Below, piece after piece: positions 55,590 through 64,000 of a stretch of 64,000 nucleotides of DNA (within the stretch, counting starts at the first letter, position 1; each line of letters begins with the position of its first letter). Origin of the DNA: Clostridium sp. KNHs205. Its GTDB lineage: Bacteria; Bacillota; Clostridia; Lachnospirales; Lachnospiraceae. The notes beneath the pieces are model-generated. The model worked only from the letters and a program-made list of their open reading frames with translations, searched no databases and had not been told where the DNA came from. The DNA is taken from positions 411,001 to 475,000 of the forward strand of contig NZ_JNLE01000003.1 in the NCBI RefSeq assembly GCF_000702945.1, written 5' to 3'. A program made the position numbers and the translations under genes.

Positions 55590-56702
55590 ATGAAAATAAT
55601 CTGTCCCAAGGGAGAACTGCTAAACCGTGTTAACATTGTTCTGAAAGCAGTCCCTGCCAAATCAACCATGCCTATCTTAGAAAGTATCGTAATAGATGTA
55701 AAACAAGATACCATTAAGCTTATAGCAAATGATATGGAGTTAGGAATCGAAACTATTGCAAAGGGTGAAGTTATTGAACCAGGTTCGGTAGCTCTTAACT
55801 CTAAGATTTTTTCTGAGATCATTCGAAAACTGCCTGATAATGATGTTACGATTCAGACCAGTGATAACTACTCAACTTTAATAACCTGTGAAAAAGCGAA
55901 ATTTACCATTTCAGGCTCTTCCAGTGAAGAGTTCCCCTATCTGCCTGATATTGTAAGAACAGAAGGCATTACATTATCGCAGTTTACCTTAAAGGAAATT
56001 ATCAGACAGACCGTATTCTCCATTGCTGATAATGAAAGTAATAAGATAATGACAGGTGAACTTTTTGAGATTAAAGAAGATGAACTGAAAGTAGTATCTT
56101 TGGACGGACATCGTGTATCCATACGAAAAATAAAATTAAATCAGAACTACAGTGATATAAAAGTAATTGTTCCCGGTAAGACTTTAAATGAAGTCAGTAA
56201 AATATTGTCAGGTGAATTTTCTGATGAAGCTTATATTTATTTTACGGACAAGCATGTTATCTTTGAATTCGATGACACCATCGTATTATCAAGGCTTATT
56301 GAAGGAATCTTCTTTAAGATTGATCAGATGTTATCCAGTGACTATGAGACTAAGGTAACAGTAAACAAGAAGGAGCTTTTAAGCTGTATTGACAGAGCAA
56401 CCCTTTTAGTAAAGGAATCTGATAAGAAACCTATAATCATTAATATTGCTGATGGTAATATGGAGCTAAAGATGAATTCTTCAATCGGTTCAATGGATGA
56501 AGAAATCGACATTACCAAAGAGGGCAAAGATATACTCATCGGCTTTAATCCAAAATTTCTCATTGATGCGCTAAGAGTAATTGATGATGAGGAAGTGGAT
56601 ATTTATTTAATTAATTCAAAAGCTCCCTGCTTTATCAGGGACAAGGAAGAAAACTATATCTATCTGGTGCTTCCTGTTAACTTTAATTCAGCGGTACAAT
56701 AA
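55590..56702 (+). CDS. dnaN: DNA polymerase III beta sliding clamp
   Basis: A 370-aa ring clamp that tethers the replicative polymerase. It starts MKIICPKGELLNRVNIVLKA with the three-domain fold and the typical blocks VVSLDGHRVSIRK and FNPKFLIDALRVID. It is followed by the yaaA/rlbA-like S4 gene, recF and gyrB in the standard Firmicute order. GGGAG precedes the ATG and overlaps a DnaA box. Confidence 0.98.
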   Translation: MKIICPKGELLNRVNIVLKAVPAKSTMPILESIVIDVKQDTIKLIANDMELGIETIAKGEVIEPGSVALNSKIFSEIIRKLPDNDVTIQTSDNYSTLITCEKAKFTISGSSSEEFPYLPDIVRTEGITLSQFTLKEIIRQTVFSIADNESNKIMTGELFEIKEDELKVVSLDGHRVSIRKIKLNQNYSDIKVIVPGKTLNEVSKILSGEFSDEAYIYFTDKHVIFEFDDTIVLSRLIEGIFFKIDQMLSSDYETKVTVNKKELLSCIDRATLLVKESDKKPIIINIADGNMELKMNSSIGSMDEEIDITKEGKDILIGFNPKFLIDALRVIDDEEVDIYLINSKAPCFIRDKEENYIYLVLPVNFNSAVQ

Positions 56703-56736
56703 AAAAATCATAAATTGATATCTGAAAAGAGGCGTC

Positions 56737-56946
56737 ATGGAAGTCATAAAATTGAGAGAAGAATTTATTAAACTTGGACAGGCACTCAAAGCTGCGAACC
56801 TTGTAGATTCAGGAGTGGATGCCAAATTCGTTATTCAGGATGGACTGGTGAAGGTAAACGGCAGTACGGAAACCCAGAGAGGTAAGAAACTCTATGCAGG
56901 GGATGAAGTAGAATATCAGAATCAGATCATCCGAATTGAGAAATAA
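56737..56946 (+). CDS. yaaA: S4-domain RNA-binding protein (YaaA/RlbA)
   Basis: A 69-aa protein that is almost entirely an S4 RNA-binding domain (LRKEFIKLGQALKAANLVDSG-like start, then FVIQDGLVKVNG and GKKLYAGDEVEY). It is conserved between dnaN and recF in Firmicutes and implicated in ribosome assembly in B. subtilis. It precedes recF by 18 bases. Confidence 0.92.
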   Translation: MEVIKLREEFIKLGQALKAANLVDSGVDAKFVIQDGLVKVNGSTETQRGKKLYAGDEVEYQNQIIRIEK

Positions 56947-56964
56947 TGGAATCGTGGTGTACGC

Positions 56965-60002
<3,038 letters not shown>

Positions 60003-60043
60003 TTCCGTATTTTGTAAGACAAAGCATAGATGGAGGAATATAA

Positions 60044-62683
60044 ATGGATGAGAATATCTTTGACAAAGTCCATGAAGTCGATCTAAAAAAGACCATGGAA
60101 ACATCATATATCGATTACGCCATGTCCGTTATAGCAGCCCGTGCATTACCGGATGTTAGGGATGGCTTAAAACCGGTACAAAGAAGAATACTGTATGCTA
60201 TGATAGAGCTGAACAATGGTCCGGACAAACCTCACCGTAAGTGTGCCCGTATCGTTGGTGATACCATGGGTAAATATCATCCTCATGGAGATAGTTCTAT
60301 TTACGAAGCCCTGGTAAAATTGGCACAGGACTTTTCAACCAGATATCCCTTAATTGACGGCCATGGTAACTTTGGCTCCGTGGACGGAGATGAAGCAGCG
60401 GCTATGCGTTATACCGAAGCAAGATTAAGTAAGATATCCATGGAAGTGTTGTCAGATATTAACAAGGACACAGTAGATTTTACGCCGAACTTTGATGAGA
60501 CAGAGAAAGAACCTGCTGTACTTCCAGCCAGATTCCCTAATCTTTTGGTAAACGGAACATCTGGTATCGCTGTTGGTATGGCTACTAATATTCCGCCTCA
60601 CAATATACGTGAGATTATTAATGCTGTTGTTAAAATGATTGACAATGACATTGAAGAGGACAGGGATACTTCCATTGAGGAACTGTTACAAATCGTAAAA
60701 GGACCGGATTTTCCTACCGGTGCAACTATTTTAGGTACCAGAGGTATCGATGAAGCTTACCGAACCGGAAGAGGAAAGATCAGAGTTCGTGCGGTGACAG
60801 ACATAGAGCCAATGGCCAATGGCAAAAACCGGATTGTTGTAACCGAACTTCCTTACATGGTTAATAAGGCAAGGCTTATTGAAAAAATTGCTGAGCTTGT
60901 AAAAGATAAAAAAATTGATGGGATTACAGAACTTCGAGATGAATCTGACAGAACCGGTATGAGAATCTGTATCGAGCTGAGAAGAGATATTAATGCGAAT
61001 GTTTTGTTAAACCAGTTATATAAACATACACAAATGCAGGATACCTTTGGTGCTATCATGATTGCTTTGGTGAATAATGAACCCAGAGTACTTAATCTTC
61101 ATGACATGCTCAAATATTATCTGCTGCATCAGGAAGAAGTTGTAACCAGAAGAACCAAATACGATTTAAACAAAGCAGAAGAAAGAGCCCATATTTTACA
61201 GGGATTATTAATTGCACTTGATAACATTGATGAAGTTATCCGAATCATCAGATCCTCTCAGAATACAGCAATTGCAAAAGAGGGCTTAATGCAGAGCTTC
61301 CAGTTAACTGAGGTTCAGGCTCAGGCTATCGTAGACATGAGACTTCGTGCATTAACCGGTTTGGAAAGAGAGCGTCTGGAGAACGAGTTTAAAGAGTTAA
61401 TGGAGAAAATTGCAGAGTATAAAGCAATCCTTGCAGACAAGAAGAAGCTTCTTACAGTCATCAAAGAGGAAATTACGATAATCAGAGATAAATATGGGGA
61501 TGAGAGAAGAACTGCTATCGGTTTCGATGAAGAAGATTTCTCAACAGAAGATCTGATTCCCAACGAAAATATTGTCCTTGCCATGACACGTTTTGGATAT
61601 ATCAAACGTATGACAGTGGATAATTTCAAGAGTCAGCACCGAGGTGGTAAAGGAATAAAGGGTATGCAGACCATAGAAGAGGACTTTATTGAAGACCTTA
61701 TTATGACTACTACCCATCATTACATCATGTTCTTTACCAACAAGGGAAGAGTCTACCGGCTGAAAGCTTATGAAATACCTGAATCCGGAAGAACAGCAAG
61801 AGGAACAGCAATAATTAACCTTCTGCAGCTGTTACCGGAAGAAAGAATCACGGCTGTAATTCCCTTAAAGGATTACCATAAGGGTAAGTTTTTATTTATG
61901 GCAACAAAAAAAGGTATTGTGAAGAAAACTCCTATTGTGGAGTACGAAAATATCAGAAAAACCGGTCTTCAGGCTATCAATTTAAGAGAAGATGATGAGC
62001 TTATAGAAGTAAAGGCAACCAACAACCAGAAGGATATTATTCTTGTAACCAAACAGGGCCAGTGCATCCGTTTTAACGAAAAAGATGTACGCAAGACTGG
62101 CCGTACCTCTATGGGTGTTATCGGTATGAACCTGGAAGACAATGACGAAATTATTGGAATGCAATTAAATACCCAAGGGGATTGTCTGCTCTTTGTATCC
62201 GAAAAAGGTATGGGAAAACGTACCGAAATGGATGAGTTTACCGTACAAAGAAGAGGCGGTAAAGGTGTAAAATGCTATAAGATTACTGATAAAACCGGTT
62301 ATGTTGTAGGTGTAAAAGCTGTAAATGAAGAAAATGAGATTATGATCATAACCACAGAAGGTATTGTCATAAGGCTTATGGTAAATGGCATTTCAAATCT
62401 TGGAAGAATAACTTCAGGTGTTCGTTTAATAAATATGGGTCTTGAAAATGATATAACCGTTGCCAGCATAGCAAAAGTAAAAGACAAAAGTTCCGAAGAG
62501 GAAGTCATCAAAGAACTGGAGAAAGAGCTGGAAGAAGAAAACAGTGAGAGTATCGGTAAGGATGAGGATTTTGAGGACGATTTAAACAACATGGAAGATA
62601 TCTATGAAGCCCAGGTTGAAAGTGCTGATTTGGGTACAGATGATAATGAGATTCAGGAAGCAGATCTTGATGAAGAAGAATAG
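60044..62683 (+). CDS. gyrA: DNA gyrase subunit A
   Basis: An 879-aa cleavage-rejoining subunit. Catalytic tyrosine is Y123 in MRYTEARLS. The quinolone region [12 protein letters not shown] keeps the sensitive serine (S84). The C-terminal wrapping domain has the GyrA box QRRGGKG at about 740, plus a related HRGGKGIKG at about 530. The last 60 residues are very acidic and probably modulate DNA wrapping. GGAGG precedes the ATG. A terminator follows. Confidence 0.98.
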   Translation: MDENIFDKVHEVDLKKTMETSYIDYAMSVIAARALPDVRDGLKPVQRRILYAMIELNNGPDKPHRKCARIVGDTMGKYHPHGDSSIYEALVKLAQDFSTRYPLIDGHGNFGSVDGDEAAAMRYTEARLSKISMEVLSDINKDTVDFTPNFDETEKEPAVLPARFPNLLVNGTSGIAVGMATNIPPHNIREIINAVVKMIDNDIEEDRDTSIEELLQIVKGPDFPTGATILGTRGIDEAYRTGRGKIRVRAVTDIEPMANGKNRIVVTELPYMVNKARLIEKIAELVKDKKIDGITELRDESDRTGMRICIELRRDINANVLLNQLYKHTQMQDTFGAIMIALVNNEPRVLNLHDMLKYYLLHQEEVVTRRTKYDLNKAEERAHILQGLLIALDNIDEVIRIIRSSQNTAIAKEGLMQSFQLTEVQAQAIVDMRLRALTGLERERLENEFKELMEKIAEYKAILADKKKLLTVIKEEITIIRDKYGDERRTAIGFDEEDFSTEDLIPNENIVLAMTRFGYIKRMTVDNFKSQHRGGKGIKGMQTIEEDFIEDLIMTTTHHYIMFFTNKGRVYRLKAYEIPESGRTARGTAIINLLQLLPEERITAVIPLKDYHKGKFLFMATKKGIVKKTPIVEYENIRKTGLQAINLREDDELIEVKATNNQKDIILVTKQGQCIRFNEKDVRKTGRTSMGVIGMNLEDNDEIIGMQLNTQGDCLLFVSEKGMGKRTEMDEFTVQRRGGKGVKCYKITDKTGYVVGVKAVNEENEIMIITTEGIVIRLMVNGISNLGRITSGVRLINMGLENDITVASIAKVKDKSSEEEVIKELEKELEEENSESIGKDEDFEDDLNNMEDIYEAQVESADLGTDDNEIQEADLDEEE

Positions 62684-62692
62684 TTAACAATT

Positions 62693-62744
62693 AAGCCTGA
62701 ATGCGGGACAGATGGAATAAGTCTGTTCTGTATCCGGGCTTTTA
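62693..62744 (+). terminator. gyrA terminator
   Basis: AAGCCTG pairs with CGGGCTT, with an inner ACAGA/TCTGT stem, followed by TTTT just after the gyrA stop. Confidence 0.75.
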
Positions 62745-62788
62745 TTCAAAATACAAGCAGTTATCATTTACAGAAGTGGAGAAAATTT

Positions 62789-63631
62789 ATGCGATTTGTA
62801 AATACAGATATAATTACACAGAATATCAAGGAAATGTGCATCGAGGCTAACTATAGCTTATCCTCTGATGTAAGCAATGCAATTCACCAGGGAGCAGAGA
62901 AGGAAGACAGTAGTCTGGGAAAGCAGATTCTTTTACAGTTAGAAGAGAATATGAATATAGCCGCTGCTGAAAGTATTCCAATCTGTCAAGATACAGGTAT
63001 GGCGATTGTATTTGCAGAGATCGGACAAGGTGTTGCGCTGGAGGGAGAGCCTATAGAGGATGCTATCAATAATGGAATCAGATTAGGATATCAGGAAGGA
63101 TATTTAAGAAAATCAGTAGTAGGGGATCCACTTATCAGAGATAACACAAATGATAATACGCCGGGAATCATACACTATGAAATCACACAGGGGGATAAGA
63201 TAGAATTAACAGTAGCACCAAAGGGTTTTGGAAGCGAGAACATGAGCAGGATATACATGCTAAAACCATCTGACGGAATAGAGGGAGTCAGGAAAGCAGT
63301 TCTGGAAACTGTCAGGCTTGCAGGTCCCAATGCCTGTCCGCCTATTGTTGTAGGGGTAGGAATCGGTGGAAGTTTTGAGAAAGCAGCCATACTATCTAAG
63401 AAAGCGTTGACAAGAAACCTGGATAAATCATCACCGCTGGAGCATATCAAAGAATTAGAAGAGGAACTTCTAGCAGAAATCAATAATACAGGAATCGGGC
63501 CCGGAGGATTTGGAGGAAAAATTACTGCACTTGGAGTAAATGTTGAAACCTATCCAACACATATAGCCGGCCTGCCTGTAGCAATCAATATATGCTGTCA
63601 TGTCAATAGACATGTATCAAGAATCATCTGA
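62789..63631 (+). CDS. Fumarate hydratase class I, alpha subunit (or L(+)-tartrate dehydratase alpha)
   Basis: A 280-aa subunit of an iron-sulfur hydro-lyase. The cysteines that hold the 4Fe-4S cluster fall in PICQDTGMAIVFAEIG, NACPPIVVGVGIGG and INICCHVNRHVSRII. The length is that of a separate alpha subunit. The beta subunit usually follows directly, but the remaining 369 bases of the window hold no such gene. The family does not separate fumarase from tartrate dehydratase by sequence alone. GGAG precedes the ATG. Confidence 0.9.
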   Translation: MRFVNTDIITQNIKEMCIEANYSLSSDVSNAIHQGAEKEDSSLGKQILLQLEENMNIAAAESIPICQDTGMAIVFAEIGQGVALEGEPIEDAINNGIRLGYQEGYLRKSVVGDPLIRDNTNDNTPGIIHYEITQGDKIELTVAPKGFGSENMSRIYMLKPSDGIEGVRKAVLETVRLAGPNACPPIVVGVGIGGSFEKAAILSKKALTRNLDKSSPLEHIKELEEELLAEINNTGIGPGGFGGKITALGVNVETYPTHIAGLPVAINICCHVNRHVSRII

Positions 63632-64000
63632 AAAAAGTTTATATTTATCCACAAAAAACAAAAAAACAGACTGGTTTTGTGGATGAATATCAAGAAAATC
63701 AAGGTTTATGTGTAAAGATTTCTTATAAGAGTCATTATTAGTAAGAGACATTAACTAGTAAGAGACATTATAAAAAAGCGGTAGTAGTGAAATATAATAG
63801 TCCCAAGTTATATGACGTGAAATGCTTTTAGTTTCAAATAATACAATTTTCTGATAAAACCATTATTAATGTATTTAACAATAGAAATTTTTATGGAGTT
63901 GAATCAGGAGAGGACTAAAAGAATTTTATGGGTTAGCAATGACATTTGATAATTGATAAGAATATTGATCATTAAAGTAAGTCAAAGCAGGTTAAATAAT
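63632..64000. other. AT-rich gap after the hydratase, with a DnaA-box hairpin
   Basis: 369 bases with no gene. Near its start TTATCCACA (63645-63653) forms a hairpin with TTTTGTGG (CCACAAAA/TTTTGTGG). A 14-bp direct repeat AGTAAGAGACATTA occurs twice around 63739-63770. Confidence 0.5.

Overview
The window is a low-G+C stretch from an anaerobic, spore-forming, fermentative Firmicute. It is most likely a member of the Lachnospiraceae (Clostridium cluster XIVa / Lachnoclostridium-like). Pointers to this are a spore photoproduct lyase, a DUF3881 protein (a family I know from Lachnospiraceae), a DUF4446 gene beside parAB, a V-type ATPase operon, a large bifunctional AdhE under Rex-type boxes, and an AraR-type arabinose regulon. 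The assignment is inference from gene content; no database was searched.

The window contains the chromosomal origin. The bipartite oriC flanks dnaA at about 53.4-55.6 kb. To its right, all on the + strand, lie dnaA, dnaN, an S4-domain gene (yaaA/rlbA), recF, gyrB, gyrA and a fumarase alpha subunit. To its left, on the minus strand, lie rpmH, rnpA, yidD, yidC and jag; then mnmE, mnmG, rsmG and a GNAT gene; then a DegS/DegU-like two-component pair, a wrecked DUF4406-type gene, and parA, parB and a DUF4446 gene. Three exact parS sites plus a parS-like site in a 34-bp palindrome lie within 2.1 kb.

Further left is a mosaic of metabolic and accessory genes. From right to left these are adhE (+), an HD-GYP protein, a DUF3881 protein, tRNA-Arg(CCT), a D,D-carboxypeptidase (+), an arabinose regulon araR-araB-araA-araD (+), a nine-gene V-type ATPase operon (+), trmB, a 48-aa small protein, trxA and tRNA-Lys(CTT). 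Then come a GNAT-like acyltransferase, a possible Spo0E-like small protein, a lipoprotein, a chemoreceptor (+), a methyltransferase, argC under two ARG boxes, a CsoR-family metal sensor, the ECF metal importer cbiM(N)-cbiQ-cbiO, a zinc-ribbon membrane protein, and the 5' part of splB running off the left edge.

Several regulatory circuits can be read directly. A CsoR-type G-tract operator abuts the -35 of a strong cbiMN promoter next to a His-rich CsoR paralogue. A 14-bp-arm inverted repeat overlaps the araR promoter, with two similar half-site pairs downstream of the araB promoter. Two Rex boxes lie upstream of adhE, two ARG boxes upstream of argC, and DnaA boxes flank dnaA, one of them inside its promoter.

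The most unusual content is between genes. At least four intergenic gaps each carry a different AT-rich minisatellite (units of 23-24, 19, about 15 and 17/69 bp). A family of modular palindromic repeats is scattered through other gaps; it keeps a core (a short palindrome followed by TGCCACAAATCAG) next to stem-loops whose arms differ in sequence but still pair. I found no CRISPR array, insertion sequence, prophage or recognisable defence system.
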